Assembly: GCF_013374995.1 (NCBI RefSeq)
Contig: NZ_CP056030.1
Location: forward strand, 3,690,501-3,754,500
Length of the DNA: 64,000 bases
Source: Pseudomonas eucalypticola
Lineage (GTDB): Bacteria; Pseudomonadota; Gammaproteobacteria; Pseudomonadales; Pseudomonadaceae
Reading direction: 5' to 3'
Both the position numbers and the translations under genes were made by a program. The notes below the pieces were generated by a model. The model made no database searches and was not told where the DNA came from. It was given only the letters and a program-made list of their open reading frames with translations. This document shows, piece after piece, positions 19,946 to 29,395 of this stretch (the stretch's first letter is position 1; every line of letters starts with the position of its first letter).

Positions 19946-20971
19946 TCAGCGCTTCAACAAGCGCTTGCTGCGATACTGGTCGATGACCACGGCCACGACG
20001 ATGATCACCCCCTTGATGATGTCCTGCACATACGCGTCAACCCCCACGAACGTGAAGCCAGAGGCCATCACGCCGAGGATCAGCGCCCCGATCACCGTGC
20101 CGCTGATACGCCCTACCCCGCCCACCAGGCTGGTGCCGCCAATCACGGCGGCGGCGATGGCGTCCAGTTCGTAGGACATGCCCATGCCTGCCTGGCCAGT
20201 GGCAGCCCGCGCCGACGCTACCACCCCGGCCAGGCCCGCCAGCAGCCCGGCGATGCTGTAGACGATGACCAGGTGACGCTTGACGTTGATACCACTGGTC
20301 CGCGCCGCCTGCATGTTGCCGCCGATGGCGTAGGTGTACTTGCCGTAGCGGGTGTAGCGCAGGGCGATATGGAAGATCACCGCCACCACCAGGAAGATGA
20401 TCACCGGCATCGCCCCGCGGCCAATGGCGGTGTAGCTGTCCGACAGCATGCTGATAGGCTGGCCCTCGGTATACAGACGCGCCAGGCCACGGGCCGACAC
20501 CATCATCCCCAGGGTGGCGATGAACGGCGGGATGCCCGTCAAGGCGATGATACTGCCGTTGATGGCCCCCGCCAGCAGGCCGACCCCCAGCCCCGCCAGC
20601 ACGGGCGCCCACACGGGCAGGTCAGTGAGGTGCGGGAACACCGCGCGGGCATAGTCCGAACCCTGCGCCAGGCTGGCAGCGACCATGGCCGACATGGCCA
20701 GCACCGAGCCGGAAGACAGGTCGATGCCCGTGGTGATGATCACCTGGGTCACGCCGATGGCGATCAGGCCGATGATCGACACCTGCAAGATCATCAGCAC
20801 CAGGCGTTGGGAGTTCATCAGAAAGCTCTGGTCGCGCACGATCCAGCCAAATACCTCAAACACCAGGCCGATGCCGATCAGCACCAGCAGAATGCTCAGC
20901 TCGGTGGGCATGCGCCGCCGGGAGCGGCTGGGCGGTGCGGCAACGGGTTTGTTTTCAGTCAAGGTGGTCAT
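19946..20971 (-). CDS. Inositol/ribose-type sugar ABC transporter permease
   Basis: This is a 341-residue RbsC-like (BPD_transp_2) permease with about 9-10 transmembrane helices. Family landmarks are GVTQVIITTGIDLSSGSVLA, GAINGSIIALTGIPPFIATL and AVIGGTSLVGGVGRISGT. It is the last gene of the leftward inositol operon, 11 bp after the ATPase. The assignment to inositol rather than ribose rests on its position behind the iol genes and the inositol-type binding protein. Its leader has CACAATAAGGAA, a near match to the AANAANAA motifs upstream of other genes here. Confidence 0.88.
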   Translation of the reverse strand: MTTLTENKPVAAPPSRSRRRMPTELSILLVLIGIGLVFEVFGWIVRDQSFLMNSQRLVLMILQVSIIGLIAIGVTQVIITTGIDLSSGSVLAMSAMVAASLAQGSDYARAVFPHLTDLPVWAPVLAGLGVGLLAGAINGSIIALTGIPPFIATLGMMVSARGLARLYTEGQPISMLSDSYTAIGRGAMPVIIFLVVAVIFHIALRYTRYGKYTYAIGGNMQAARTSGINVKRHLVIVYSIAGLLAGLAGVVASARAATGQAGMGMSYELDAIAAAVIGGTSLVGGVGRISGTVIGALILGVMASGFTFVGVDAYVQDIIKGVIIVVAVVIDQYRSKRLLKR

Positions 20972-20982
20972 GGGCGGGTTCC

Positions 20983-22539
20983 TTATTGTGGGTGCGCGGG
21001 CGCGGCAGTGTCCAAGGCGCTGGCCGGGACGCCCGAGGCGAGGTGCATGATGCGTTCCTGGGTCGCGTCGGCGCGGTCCAGGGTGCCGGTCATGTGCCCT
21101 TCATGCATGACCAGGATGCGGTCACTCATGCCCAGCACTTCCGGCAGTTCGGAAGAAATCATGATCACCGCCAGGCCTTCGTCGGCCAGGTTGGCGATCA
21201 GGCGGTAGATTTCCGCCTTGGCGCCGACGTCGACGCCACGGGTGGGTTCGTCGAGGATCAGTACCCGCGGCTGGGTCATGAGCCATCGGGCCAGCAGGGC
21301 CTTCTGCTGGTTGCCCCCGGAGAGGCTGTCGATGCACTGGTCCAGGGACGGGGTCTTGACCCGCAGGCGCTTGCACATGTCATCGCACAGCAGGCGCAGG
21401 GCCTTCTGATGGACGAACCCATGGCCCACATAGTGCGGCAGTACCGCCACCTCCATGTTCTCCATCACCGACAGGCACGAAAACAGCCCGGTCAGCTTGC
21501 GGTCCTCGGTCAGCAGCGCCAGGCCCAGGTGGATGGCCTGGCCCGGGTCGGTCATGCGCACCGGTTTGCCGTCGACGAACATCTCGCCTTCGGTGGCCGG
21601 GGTGATGCCGAACAGGGTTTCGGCGATGTTGGTGCGCCCGGCCCCCATCAGCCCGGCGATGCCCAGCACCTCGCCGGCGCGCAGTTCGAACGACACCCCT
21701 TCGAACACCCCCTTGAGGCCCAGGTTGCGCGCCTCCAGGCGCACGTCGCCCAGCGGCTGGGTGCGCTGGGGGAACAATTGGGTCAACTCGCGCCCCACCA
21801 TCAGGGTAATCAGTTGTTCGCCGTTGAGGGTGTGCGCCGGGTACTGGCCGATGAAGCAGCCGTCACGGAACACCGCCACCTGATCGGCGATGGTGAACAC
21901 CTCGTCCATCTTGTGGGTGATATAGACGATGGCTTTGCCCTGGGCCTTGAGGTCGCGAATGATGGAGAACAGGTGGGCCACTTCCTTTTCGGTAATGGCC
22001 GAGGTGGGTTCATCCATGATCAGAATCTCGGAGTCGTAGCTGACCGCCTTGGCGATCTCCACCATTTGCCGCGCGGCGATGCTCAGCTCGCCCACCAGGT
22101 CGTCGGGCGAAAGGTCGATGCGCAACCGGGTCAGCAACTGCGTGGTGGCCCGGTGCATGGCACCGTGGTCAACCGTGTGCCAGGGGGTCAGCGGTTCACG
22201 GCCGATCCAGATGTTCTCGGCGATGCTCATGTGCGGCATCAGGTTGAGTTCCTGGTGAATCATGGCGATACCGGACTTCAATGCCGCCAAGGGGTTGTCC
22301 AGGGTCACGGCTTCGCCGCGCAGGCGCAATTCACCGCTGTCAGGCTGGTGGATGCCGGCGATGATCTTCATCAGCGTCGACTTGCCCGCGCCGTTCTCGC
22401 CCATCAGGGCCAGCACTTCACCGCGGTGAACGCTCAGGCGAACATTGTCCAGGGCGGTCACACCGGGAAAGCGTTTGGTCACGCCGGCTACTTCCAGCAG
22501 GCATTCGTGTTCGGAGGGGTCGTTGGCATAGGCAAACAT
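20983..22539 (-). CDS. Inositol/ribose-type sugar ABC transporter ATP-binding protein
   Basis: The 518-residue duplicated ATPase is of RbsA/MglA type. NBD1 has Walker [13 protein letters not shown], a degenerate signature [13 protein letters not shown] and Walker [15 protein letters not shown]2 has a degenerate Walker A ([12 protein letters not shown]), [14 protein letters not shown] and [13 protein letters not shown]. This asymmetric pattern is normal for the family. It energises the permease and binding protein encoded on either side. The upstream gap of 29 bp indicates cotranscription. Confidence 0.9.
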   Translation of the reverse strand: MFAYANDPSEHECLLEVAGVTKRFPGVTALDNVRLSVHRGEVLALMGENGAGKSTLMKIIAGIHQPDSGELRLRGEAVTLDNPLAALKSGIAMIHQELNLMPHMSIAENIWIGREPLTPWHTVDHGAMHRATTQLLTRLRIDLSPDDLVGELSIAARQMVEIAKAVSYDSEILIMDEPTSAITEKEVAHLFSIIRDLKAQGKAIVYITHKMDEVFTIADQVAVFRDGCFIGQYPAHTLNGEQLITLMVGRELTQLFPQRTQPLGDVRLEARNLGLKGVFEGVSFELRAGEVLGIAGLMGAGRTNIAETLFGITPATEGEMFVDGKPVRMTDPGQAIHLGLALLTEDRKLTGLFSCLSVMENMEVAVLPHYVGHGFVHQKALRLLCDDMCKRLRVKTPSLDQCIDSLSGGNQQKALLARWLMTQPRVLILDEPTRGVDVGAKAEIYRLIANLADEGLAVIMISSELPEVLGMSDRILVMHEGHMTGTLDRADATQERIMHLASGVPASALDTAAPAHPQ

Positions 22540-22568
22540 CGGGGTGCACTCCAGGGCTGGGCGGGCAA

Positions 22569-23540
22569 TCAGTGTTTGAACTGGTCGGCGTTAGCGGCCG
22601 TGATCAACTGGAACGGTACCCACACCCATTGTTCGACGGGCTGCTTGTGGGCCATCTTCACAGCTGCGTCCACGGCGGCATCGGCCTGGCCTTTGGCGTC
22701 CTGATACACTGAAACCGCCAGGTCACCTTTCTTCACGGCGTTCAGGCCGTCGGGCGTGCCATCGACACCGCCAATCAGCACACTCCCCTCCTTCACCCCA
22801 GCCTGTTTGAGGGCCATCGCGGCACCAATGGCCATTTCGTCATTGTTGGAGAACACTGCATCGAACTTGCGGCCCTGGGTGATCCAGTCGTTGACCAGGT
22901 CCATGCCCTTCTGCCGCAGCCAGGTACCACTCTGTTCCTGGTCGATCTTGATGCCTGGGTATTTGGCCAGAATCTCTTTCACACCCTTGGTGCGCCCCTG
23001 GGTCGAGTTGTTGGCCAGGTCGCCCAGCAGGATCACCACGTTACCTTTGCCTCCCAGCTTATCGGCCAGATACTGGCCCTGCATTTCACCGGCCTTGATG
23101 TCGTCAGAGGCCACTACCACCACCCCCGCTGGAATCTTGCGGTCGTCAGGGCTGCGGTTGACGTAGATGAGGGGTATGCCGGCGTCGGTGGCCTCTTTGG
23201 TGATGCGCGCGGTCGCTGCGGTGTCGACGGGGTTGACGATGATGGCATCGACCTTCTGACTGATGAAGCTTTCCACCTGGCTGAGCTGCTTGACCACATC
23301 GCCCCGGGCATCTTCAAACTGCAGGGTGACCCCTTCGGGCACGGATTTGGCCTTGGCGCCCATGTCTTCGCGCAGGTAGGTCAACCAGGTGTCATCGAAT
23401 TGCGACATGGCCACGCCAACCTTGAGGTCGGCCAGGGCGGCGCCGCTGGCCAGGGACACGGCCATGGCCAGGCAGAGGCGGCGGATAGCAGACGAGCGTG
23501 TGGAGCGCAGCGGCGTGGCTGGCGGGGTGGAGGTTTTCAT
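22569..23540 (-). CDS. Inositol-type periplasmic sugar-binding protein
   Basis: Start at ATG 23540 ([14 protein letters not shown]), with AAGGTG 7 nt upstream, gives 323 residues; the open frame begins 15 codons earlier without support. A signal peptide (basic RSSAIRRLC, hydrophobic core, cleavage after GAALA) precedes a peripla_BP_4 domain ([72 protein letters not shown]). The family includes RbsB and the myo-inositol binder IbpA. Inositol is the likely ligand given the neighbouring genes. An AANAANAA motif and an IolR-type operator precede it, so the transporter can be expressed from its own promoter. Confidence 0.88.
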   Translation of the reverse strand: MKTSTPPATPLRSTRSSAIRRLCLAMAVSLASGAALADLKVGVAMSQFDDTWLTYLREDMGAKAKSVPEGVTLQFEDARGDVVKQLSQVESFISQKVDAIIVNPVDTAATARITKEATDAGIPLIYVNRSPDDRKIPAGVVVVASDDIKAGEMQGQYLADKLGGKGNVVILLGDLANNSTQGRTKGVKEILAKYPGIKIDQEQSGTWLRQKGMDLVNDWITQGRKFDAVFSNNDEMAIGAAMALKQAGVKEGSVLIGGVDGTPDGLNAVKKGDLAVSVYQDAKGQADAAVDAAVKMAHKQPVEQWVWVPFQLITAANADQFKH

Positions 23541-23553
23541 CGACGGCACCTTT

Positions 23554-23561
23554 TTATTGTT
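23554..23561 (-). promoter_or_regulatory. AANAANAA (Crc/Hfq-type CA) motif before the binding-protein gene
   Basis: The message reads AACAATAA just before AAGGTG and the ATG. In Pseudomonas, A-rich AANAANAA sequences at ribosome-binding sites are the established target of Hfq with Crc for catabolite repression. The match is exact, but binding is inferred. Confidence 0.6.
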
Positions 23562-23634
23562 GTGCTTGGTTTTTTCATCCACCACGCCGAATGCGCAATG
23601 GATGTGAAAGTCGGAACCTGCAATTGACTCTAGT

Positions 23635-23648
23635 AGAAAATAAATTCC
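23635..23648. promoter_or_regulatory. Candidate IolR operator upstream of the inositol ABC genes
   Basis: The minus strand reads GGAATTTATTTTCT, which differs by one base from GGAATTTATTTTCC at 31464-31477 in the iolR-iolC intergenic region. GGAA-N6-TTCC is the consensus described for RpiR-type IolR in rhizobia. The site lies in the only sizeable gap of the leftward operon, between the MocA-like gene and the binding-protein gene. Confidence 0.65.
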
Positions 23649-23661
23649 ATATCAAATGAAT

Positions 23662-24696
23662 TTAGAATTTTGTTGCAACCTCCAGCGTAACCACCTCGCG
23701 CTGGTCGGCACTGCGCCGGGCAGCGTCCAGCACCACCAGGGCCTGCACCGCGTCGCGGGCGTCCACTGGCAACGGCCCGCCCTGGTCGATGGCCGCCTGC
23801 AACTGCTGATAGAACTGCGGCCAATTGCCCCGTTCGGAGGGGACTTTTTCCCGTTCCTGGCCCTGCTCGAACCAGCCCCAGCGGCGGTGTTCCTCCACCC
23901 CCCAAGTGTCGCCGGCGCTGGCCGGGGTAAGCCCGGCCTCCGCTTGCTCGCTTTGCACGTCCAGGCCATCGACACAATAGCTGCCGTGCTCGCCGCTGAC
24001 CCGGAACCGCGGCCGCGGCGCGCTTTGCAGCGCGTGGCCGTACAAGTGGCTGACGACCCCGCTGGCGTGGGTCAAGGACATGAAGAAACCATGGTCCACA
24101 CTGTGCTGGGGCTGTTGTTCCAGTTCGGCGTAGACCTGGCTGACCGGGCCGAACAGCAACAGCGCCTGGTCGACCAGATGGCTGCCCAGATCACGCAGCC
24201 AGCCACCCCCACTGTCGTTGCCGACATTGTCAGGTTCGAAACGCTCCATGGCCGACTCGAAGCGATGCACCCGGCCCAGCACACCCGTGTCCAGCAACTT
24301 GCGCACGGTGAGAAAATCCGAGTCCCAGCGCCGGTTCTGGTACACGCTCAGCGGCACCGCCTGGCGCTCGGCGGCGTCCACCAGCACTCGCGCCTGTTCA
24401 GCGTCGGCTGCGAACGGCTTGTCGCTGACCACCGCCACCCCATGCTCGATCGCTTCGAGCACCAGGCCAGGGCGGCCTTTGAGCGACGTCGAGATCACCA
24501 CCGCGTCCACCCCCGCCGCCACCAACTGCGCGAGGGTGTCAAAGGCCGGCACACCGGGGTAATCGACCGCCAACTGTGCCCGCCGCTGCGGCGAACGGGT
24601 CACCACCCCCACCCAGGTGGCGTTGCCCAGCGACGCCAGCAGGGGTGCATGGAACACACGGCCACCCCGGCCATACCCTACAAGTCCGATACGCAT
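23662..24696 (-). CDS. Gfo/Idh/MocA family oxidoreductase, YdgJ/YvaA (scyllo-inositol dehydrogenase)-like
   Basis: The 344-residue NAD(P)-dependent dehydrogenase has an N-terminal Rossmann fold (GLVGYGRGGRVFHAPLLASL), a Lys/Pro motif (VVSDKPFAADAEQ), and catalytic-domain landmarks YQNRRWDSDFLTVRKLL and LRDLGSHLVDQALLLFGPV. These blocks resemble YdgJ/YvaA/IolW scyllo-inositol dehydrogenases more than the myo-inositol dehydrogenase IolG. It follows iolD by 22 bp and is part of the operon. It probably oxidises an inositol isomer or derivative. Whether it serves as the first enzyme of this locus is open, because no IolG is encoded in the window. Confidence 0.83.
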   Translation of the reverse strand: MRIGLVGYGRGGRVFHAPLLASLGNATWVGVVTRSPQRRAQLAVDYPGVPAFDTLAQLVAAGVDAVVISTSLKGRPGLVLEAIEHGVAVVSDKPFAADAEQARVLVDAAERQAVPLSVYQNRRWDSDFLTVRKLLDTGVLGRVHRFESAMERFEPDNVGNDSGGGWLRDLGSHLVDQALLLFGPVSQVYAELEQQPQHSVDHGFFMSLTHASGVVSHLYGHALQSAPRPRFRVSGEHGSYCVDGLDVQSEQAEAGLTPASAGDTWGVEEHRRWGWFEQGQEREKVPSERGNWPQFYQQLQAAIDQGGPLPVDARDAVQALVVLDAARRSADQREVVTLEVATKF

Positions 24697-24718
24697 GTCG
24701 CGCCCCTCCGGTTACGGT

Positions 24719-26656
24719 TCAATACTGGCGCGCTTGCGCCAGGTGTTCGTCCTGGCTGCGCCGAACCTCGGCCGTACGGGCGCTGTTGGACACTTGCGCG
24801 ACGCCCACCCGCCACCAGGACAGGTAACCGTGGACCATGGTCTTGGGCAGCACCTTGATATCGATGAGGGTCGACACCGTCTGCTGACGGGCGTCGATCA
24901 GCGCCGCGTGCAACTGCTCCAGGGTACTGACCTTGTAGGTCTTGCAGCCATAGGCCGCGGCGCTCATGGCGTAGTCCACGGGCATGAAGCTGCCATCCAG
25001 GCGCCCGGTCTCGGGGTTGCGGTAACGGAATTCGGTACCGAAGCTGCCCATGCCATTGCCCATCTGCAGGTTGTTGATACAGCCGAAGGTCATGTTGTCC
25101 AGCAACAGCACGTTGATCTTGCGCCGTTCCTGAATGGAAGTGACCAGTTCCGAATGCAGCATCAGGTAAGAGCCGTCCCCCACCAGTGCATAGACCTCCC
25201 GCTGAGGCTCGGCCAGTTTCACCCCCAGGGCGGCGTTGACCTCGTAGCCCATGCACGAATAACCGTATTCCACGTGGTAACTGTTGGCACTGCGGGTCTG
25301 CCACACACGTTGCAGGTCGCCGGGCAGGCTGCCCGCTGCCGCGACCACCACGGCGTCGGCGTCGATCTGGCGGTTGATCACGCCCAGCACCTGACTCTGG
25401 GTCAGCGCAGAGCCCGTCAGCTCGATGAACTCACGCAGCACGGCCGGGTCCAGGCCATCGACCACTTCCGGCACGAAATCCTGACTGCTGTAGCCACGGT
25501 TGTAGACACGCTCCACCTCAGCGTGCAACTGCGCGCGCGCCTCGATCACCTGGTTACCCCAGGCGGCACGGTAGCCCTGGCGTGCCAAGGGGTCGGCCAA
25601 CTGCTGCAGGGCCAGCTTGGCATCGCCCAGTACCTGCACGGCGTCCAGCTTGAGCACGTCGGCGCTGTTGACGTTGAGGTTGAGAAACTGCACCTCGGGG
25701 TTCTGGTACAACCACTTGGAGGACGTGGTGAAATCGGTGTAGCGGGTGCCGATGCCGATGATCAGATCGGCCTCCAGGGCCAACTGGTTAGCGGCCAGGC
25801 AGCCGGTTTCGCCAATGCCGCCCACATTCAGCGGGTGGCTGGAGACCAGGGTGCCTTTGCCCGCCTGGGTTTCGGCAAAGGGAATGTCGAAGCGTTCGGC
25901 GAAGGCCTGCAGGGTGTCCCCGGCGCCGGCATACTTGACCCCGCCGCCGCAGATGATCAGCGGTTTGCGCTTGCCAGCCAGCAACGCGGCGGCGTCGGCG
26001 ATAGCGGCGTCCACCGGCGGGCGACGGTCCACGCGGTGCACCCGCCGGGCGAGGAAACTGTCGGGGTAGTCATGGGCCTCGGCCTGCACGTCCTGGGGCA
26101 GCGCCAAGGTCACGGCACCGGTCTCGGCCGGGTCGGTGAGTACGCGCATGGCCTGCAGCGCCGCGCTGATCAGTTGCTCGGGCCGGTTGATGCGGTCCCA
26201 GTATTTGCTCACGGCCTTGAAGGCATCGTTGGTGCTGATGCTCAGGTCATGGAACTGTTCGATCTGCTGCAACACCGGGTCGGGTTGGCGGCTGGCGTAG
26301 ACGTCGCCCGGCAGCAACAGCAAGGGGATACGGTTGGCCGTGGCGGTAGCCGCTGCGGTCAGCATGTTCGCCGCCCCTGGCCCCACCGATGAGGTGCAGG
26401 CATAGATTTTGCGGCGCAGGTGCTGCTTGGCGAAACCGATGGCGGCGTGGGCCATGCCCTGCTCGTTGCGGCCCTGGTGCACCACCAGTTGGCCACCGTC
26501 CTGCTCCAGGGCCTGGCCAAGGCCCAGTACGTTGCCGTGGCCGAAAATAGTGAACACGCCTTCGACGAATTTGCTCTGCACGCCGTCCACTTCGATGTAC
26601 TGGTTGTCCAGGAAACGCACCAGGGCCTGGGCCATGGTCAATCGTGTCGTGCTCAT
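24719..26656 (-). CDS. iolD: 3D-(3,5/4)-trihydroxycyclohexane-1,2-dione acylhydrolase (ThDP-dependent)
   Basis: The 645-residue protein belongs to the thiamine-diphosphate enzyme superfamily. It hydrolyses the ring of trihydroxycyclohexane-dione to 5-deoxy-glucuronate in inositol catabolism. The N-terminal activating-Glu region is [16 protein letters not shown], the central domain has [13 protein letters not shown], and the C-terminal ThDP/Mg motif runs from [13 protein letters not shown] to [13 protein letters not shown]. It sits between iolI and the MocA-like gene in the operon. Its leader contains AAGAATAA, an AANAANAA match, immediately before AAGGTG. Confidence 0.94.
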   Translation of the reverse strand: MSTTRLTMAQALVRFLDNQYIEVDGVQSKFVEGVFTIFGHGNVLGLGQALEQDGGQLVVHQGRNEQGMAHAAIGFAKQHLRRKIYACTSSVGPGAANMLTAAATATANRIPLLLLPGDVYASRQPDPVLQQIEQFHDLSISTNDAFKAVSKYWDRINRPEQLISAALQAMRVLTDPAETGAVTLALPQDVQAEAHDYPDSFLARRVHRVDRRPPVDAAIADAAALLAGKRKPLIICGGGVKYAGAGDTLQAFAERFDIPFAETQAGKGTLVSSHPLNVGGIGETGCLAANQLALEADLIIGIGTRYTDFTTSSKWLYQNPEVQFLNLNVNSADVLKLDAVQVLGDAKLALQQLADPLARQGYRAAWGNQVIEARAQLHAEVERVYNRGYSSQDFVPEVVDGLDPAVLREFIELTGSALTQSQVLGVINRQIDADAVVVAAAGSLPGDLQRVWQTRSANSYHVEYGYSCMGYEVNAALGVKLAEPQREVYALVGDGSYLMLHSELVTSIQERRKINVLLLDNMTFGCINNLQMGNGMGSFGTEFRYRNPETGRLDGSFMPVDYAMSAAAYGCKTYKVSTLEQLHAALIDARQQTVSTLIDIKVLPKTMVHGYLSWWRVGVAQVSNSARTAEVRRSQDEHLAQARQY

Positions 26657-26667
26657 GTTCGCACCTT

Positions 26668-26675
26668 TTATTCTT
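26668..26675 (-). promoter_or_regulatory. AANAANAA motif before iolD
   Basis: The message reads AAGAATAA, directly abutting the AAGGTG ribosome-binding site of iolD. It exactly matches the Crc/Hfq recognition pattern; function is inferred. Confidence 0.55.
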
Positions 26676-26710
26676 CAAACGGGTTCTGTGGTCAATCGCG
26701 ACATCGGGGC

Positions 26711-27532
26711 TCAGGGAAGCTGCTGGCTCAGGTAATTCATGCTCCGCCCCAGCGCCTGGCGAATATCGGCCAAGCCATGGACGCTCGCGGCGAACGGCTC
26801 CCATGACACGTAGCCGTCATAGCCACTGCTGAGCAGGCTGTCGATCTGCGCGGCGTTGCCGAGGATGTCGTGTTCGCCGATCAGCACGCGGTGCCCGTCC
26901 TGGATGCTGGCGAGCGGCGCCTCGGCGTCTTCCACGCCGCTGATGTGCACCAGCCCGGTGAGCGCCGGGAAGAACGCCTGTTCACCTGCCAGGTGGTGGT
27001 GGAAGGTGTCGTGCACCAGGCGGAACACGTCCAGGCCGCCGATGGCCTTGATCGCCTCCACGGCCTGGCCTTTGCGCCGCAACGCCGACTGTTCGAAACC
27101 CAGGGGCTCGACAAAGCCCAGCAAGCCATGTTCACGCAGAATGGGCGCCAACGCCGTGAGCGCTGTGCGCAGGCCGGCAGCGCGGGCGGCGGCGGCGCGG
27201 CTATCGCCCTGCTCGTTGAGCGGGCACATCACCAGGCCGGTAGCACCACAGTCACGAGCGTAGGCCGCCAATTTCAGGGCCTGGGCACGGCGCTCGTCAT
27301 TCCATACGTCAAAGGGGTACAGGGCGTTGATCGACAGTACGCGGATGCCGTGGGCGGCACACAGGTCGCGCACCTGCTCCGGCGGCGTGCCATCTTCGAT
27401 CTCGACCCCCTTGAGGTCGTTGCGAATCTCGATGGCATCGGCGTTGAGGGCCACGGCCAGGTCGATGAAGTCGGCCAGTGGCAGGTGGGGGGCAACCATG
27501 CGGTTGAGGGCGAAACGCAGGGGCTGGCGCAT
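26711..27532 (-). CDS. iolI: Inosose isomerase-like TIM-barrel protein
   Basis: This is a 273-residue xylose-isomerase-like (AP endonuclease 2 superfamily) TIM barrel. Metal-site and family landmarks include DAIEIRNDLKGVEIEDG near the N-terminus, GFVEPLGFEQ, RLVHDTFHHHLAGE and VHISGVEDAE. IolI interconverts inososes in other bacteria and would let other inositol isomers enter the pathway. It lies between iolB and iolD. In its message GGAG is followed by AACAATAACAA before the ATG, so an AANAANAA motif occupies the space between ribosome-binding site and start. Confidence 0.87.
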   Translation of the reverse strand: MRQPLRFALNRMVAPHLPLADFIDLAVALNADAIEIRNDLKGVEIEDGTPPEQVRDLCAAHGIRVLSINALYPFDVWNDERRAQALKLAAYARDCGATGLVMCPLNEQGDSRAAAARAAGLRTALTALAPILREHGLLGFVEPLGFEQSALRRKGQAVEAIKAIGGLDVFRLVHDTFHHHLAGEQAFFPALTGLVHISGVEDAEAPLASIQDGHRVLIGEHDILGNAAQIDSLLSSGYDGYVSWEPFAASVHGLADIRQALGRSMNYLSQQLP

Positions 27533-27535
27533 TTG

Positions 27536-27543
27536 TTATTGTT
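27536..27543 (-). promoter_or_regulatory. AANAANAA motif between RBS and start of iolI
   Basis: AACAATAA sits between the GGAG ribosome-binding site and the ATG, where Hfq/Crc binding would block initiation directly. The match to AANAANAA is exact. Confidence 0.6.
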
Positions 27544-27585
27544 CTCCGGAAGAATGGCGCGGACGGGTTCGAATACGCGGTGGCC

Positions 27586-27613
27586 GCTTCCCGAGCTTCG
27601 CCCGGTCCCACAG
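27586..27613. repeat. REP-like repeat inside the iol operon
   Basis: GCTTCCCGAGCTTCGCCCGG followed by TCCCACAG lies in the 114-bp gap between iolI and iolB. Almost the same word occurs at 36559-36586 and, in part, at 40993-41021 and 57038-57122. A partner GGGCAGGC and CTGTGGG lie just downstream, allowing a hairpin. Such elements can alter mRNA stability within operons. Confidence 0.6.
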
Positions 27614-27646
27614 GGACATGAGCAGCCATCCTGTGGGCAGGCAAGG

Positions 27647-28456
27647 TCAAAGGTCCAGCAGCCAGGCGTGCTGCGGGTCGTTGTAGAACTGCCAGACGCG
27701 CTTTGGCCCCGCCATCACGTTCAGGTAATAGTTCTCGTAGCCATACGGCACGCTCACCGGGTGATACCCCTCGGGCACCACCACCAGGTCGTTGTTTTCC
27801 ACGGCCATGGTCTGGTCGACGCGGCGGTCGTCGGTGTAAACCCGCTGGAAGACAAAACCCTGGGGCGGGTTGACCTGGTGGTAATAGGTCTCTTCCAGGA
27901 AGCTCTCCTCGGGCAGTGCATCGCGGTCATGCTTGTGCGGTGGGTAGCTGGAGCTGTGGCCCGACGGCGTGCGCACCTCCACGACCAGCAGCGAATGGGC
28001 CACCTCGGTGTCGGGCAGGATGTCGCAGACGTAGCGGGTGTTGGCACCCTTGCCGCGGCTGCTGCGCTTCATGCTCTGGGGCGTGATGAGCCGCGCGTTC
28101 AACTCACCCACTGGCGCGCCAGGTGCCGCGCACACCGCCACTTGCATGTCGCTCAATGCTTCCAGGCGCGCCTGGCTGCCGGTGGGCAGGTACACCGCCC
28201 AGGGCGACTTGTCTTCGAACACCGACTGGCGCTCGCCCAGGTTGTCCCAGGTGAACGCACCCTGGACCGGCGCTTCGCCACTGAGGCTGGCGCGGCCGGT
28301 GAGAATCACCACGCACAGCTCCTTGTCACCGGCCGCCAGGGGCAGGCTTTCACCCAGGCTCAGGCGGTGGGCACTGAAGCCTACGTATTCCAGGGTATTG
28401 TCGGCCAGGCGTACCACTTCCTGGCCCTGTTGATGACTCTTGACCAGCAGGCTCAT
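27647..28456 (-). CDS. iolB: 5-deoxy-glucuronate isomerase
   Basis: The 269-residue KduI/IolB-family cupin isomerises 5-deoxy-glucuronate to 2-deoxy-5-keto-gluconate, the step between IolD and IolC. Metal-site landmarks are PHKHDRDALPEESFLEETYY and NDLVVVPEGYHPVSVPYGYE; the C-terminus contains NYYLNVMAGPKRVWQFYNDP. Length is standard. The start overlaps the iolE stop by 4 nt, and GGAGG is visible upstream. It is separated from iolI by a REP-like repeat. Confidence 0.94.
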   Translation of the reverse strand: MSLLVKSHQQGQEVVRLADNTLEYVGFSAHRLSLGESLPLAAGDKELCVVILTGRASLSGEAPVQGAFTWDNLGERQSVFEDKSPWAVYLPTGSQARLEALSDMQVAVCAAPGAPVGELNARLITPQSMKRSSRGKGANTRYVCDILPDTEVAHSLLVVEVRTPSGHSSSYPPHKHDRDALPEESFLEETYYHQVNPPQGFVFQRVYTDDRRVDQTMAVENNDLVVVPEGYHPVSVPYGYENYYLNVMAGPKRVWQFYNDPQHAWLLDL

Positions 28457-29361
28457 GCAGCAGTCCTCCGTTCACGGGCTTGGGCAAGCAAGGTATGCAG
28501 GGTGTCGAAGCCCTTTTTGGCATAGACATAGCTGGGGGCCACGGCGGGATCCTGTTCGGCCTCCACCACCAGCCAGCCCCGGTAATCCACCGCGAGCAGT
28601 TCGTCGATCAGCGGCGCGAAATCGATGTCGCCATCGCCCGGCACGGTGAAGGTGCCGTTGACGATGCAATCGGGAAAGCTCCACAGGTTGTTGCGCGCCA
28701 GTTGCACCACGGGCTTGCGCACATCCTTGAAGTGCACATGGCACACGCGCTGGATATGGGTGCGCAACACGGTCAGGGGGTCACCGCCGCCCATGTAGCA
28801 ATGGCCGGCATCGAACAGCAGGCCCACCTGCGAGCCGGTCAGGGCCATGAGGGTGTCGATGTCCTGGGGCGCCTCCACGTAGGCGCCCATATGATGATGG
28901 TAGGCCAGGCGCACGCCCTGGCTGAGGGTAAAGGCCGCCAGTTCGTCGAGTTTCGCCGCGTAGTCTTCCCAGGCCTGGCGGCTATGGAAGCGCGGGCGTT
29001 CGACCAGGGGAATGCGCTTGCCCTGAATGGCGTCGGCCACCTCGCCGTAGACCAGCACGGTGGCGCCGTTGGACGCCAGCAGCTGCACATGGCTGGCGAT
29101 GGCGTCGATCTCTTCGGCCGCCGTGCGCTGGGCCAGGCGCCCGGAGTACCAGCCCGACACCAGCGCCAGGTCATGGGGCTCGAGGACCTGGGCCACGCCC
29201 GGGCCGTCCTTGGGGAATTTGCCGTTGAGTTCAAAGCCTTCGTAGCCGATGGCCTTGCCCTCGCTGAGCGCGGTGCTCAGCGGGGTCTCGCCGCCCAGGG
29301 ACGGCAGGTCGTCGTTGCTCCAGGAAATCGGGTTGATGCCGATACGAATCGCGGATGGCAT
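28453..29361 (-). CDS. iolE: Inosose dehydratase
   Basis: Start at ATG 29361 (MPSAIRIGINPISWSNDDLP), with AGGTG upstream, gives 302 residues; the open frame begins 15 codons earlier without support. The TIM-barrel lyase dehydrates 2-keto-myo-inositol to trihydroxycyclohexane-dione. Landmarks are GYEGFELNGKFPKDG, LAYHHHMGAYVEAP, LLFDAGHCYMGGGDP and CHVHFKDVRKPV (metal ligands). Its stop overlaps the iolB start. The leader holds AACAACAA, another AANAANAA match. Confidence 0.94.
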   Translation of the reverse strand: MPSAIRIGINPISWSNDDLPSLGGETPLSTALSEGKAIGYEGFELNGKFPKDGPGVAQVLEPHDLALVSGWYSGRLAQRTAAEEIDAIASHVQLLASNGATVLVYGEVADAIQGKRIPLVERPRFHSRQAWEDYAAKLDELAAFTLSQGVRLAYHHHMGAYVEAPQDIDTLMALTGSQVGLLFDAGHCYMGGGDPLTVLRTHIQRVCHVHFKDVRKPVVQLARNNLWSFPDCIVNGTFTVPGDGDIDFAPLIDELLAVDYRGWLVVEAEQDPAVAPSYVYAKKGFDTLHTLLAQARERRTAA

Positions 29362-29372
29362 GGCTGCACCTG

Positions 29373-29380
29373 TTGTTGTT
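29373..29380 (-). promoter_or_regulatory. AANAANAA motif before iolE
   Basis: The message reads AACAACAA followed by CAGGTG and the iolE start. It is an exact AANAANAA match close to the ribosome-binding site. Confidence 0.58.
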
Positions 29381-29395
29381 ATCGGTGTGGGACGT

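Noticed and set aside
24719..26656. iolD as acetolactate synthase
   Set aside because: Shares the ThDP fold, but its length of 645 residues, its GRNEQGMAH activating region and its place between iol genes fit IolD.
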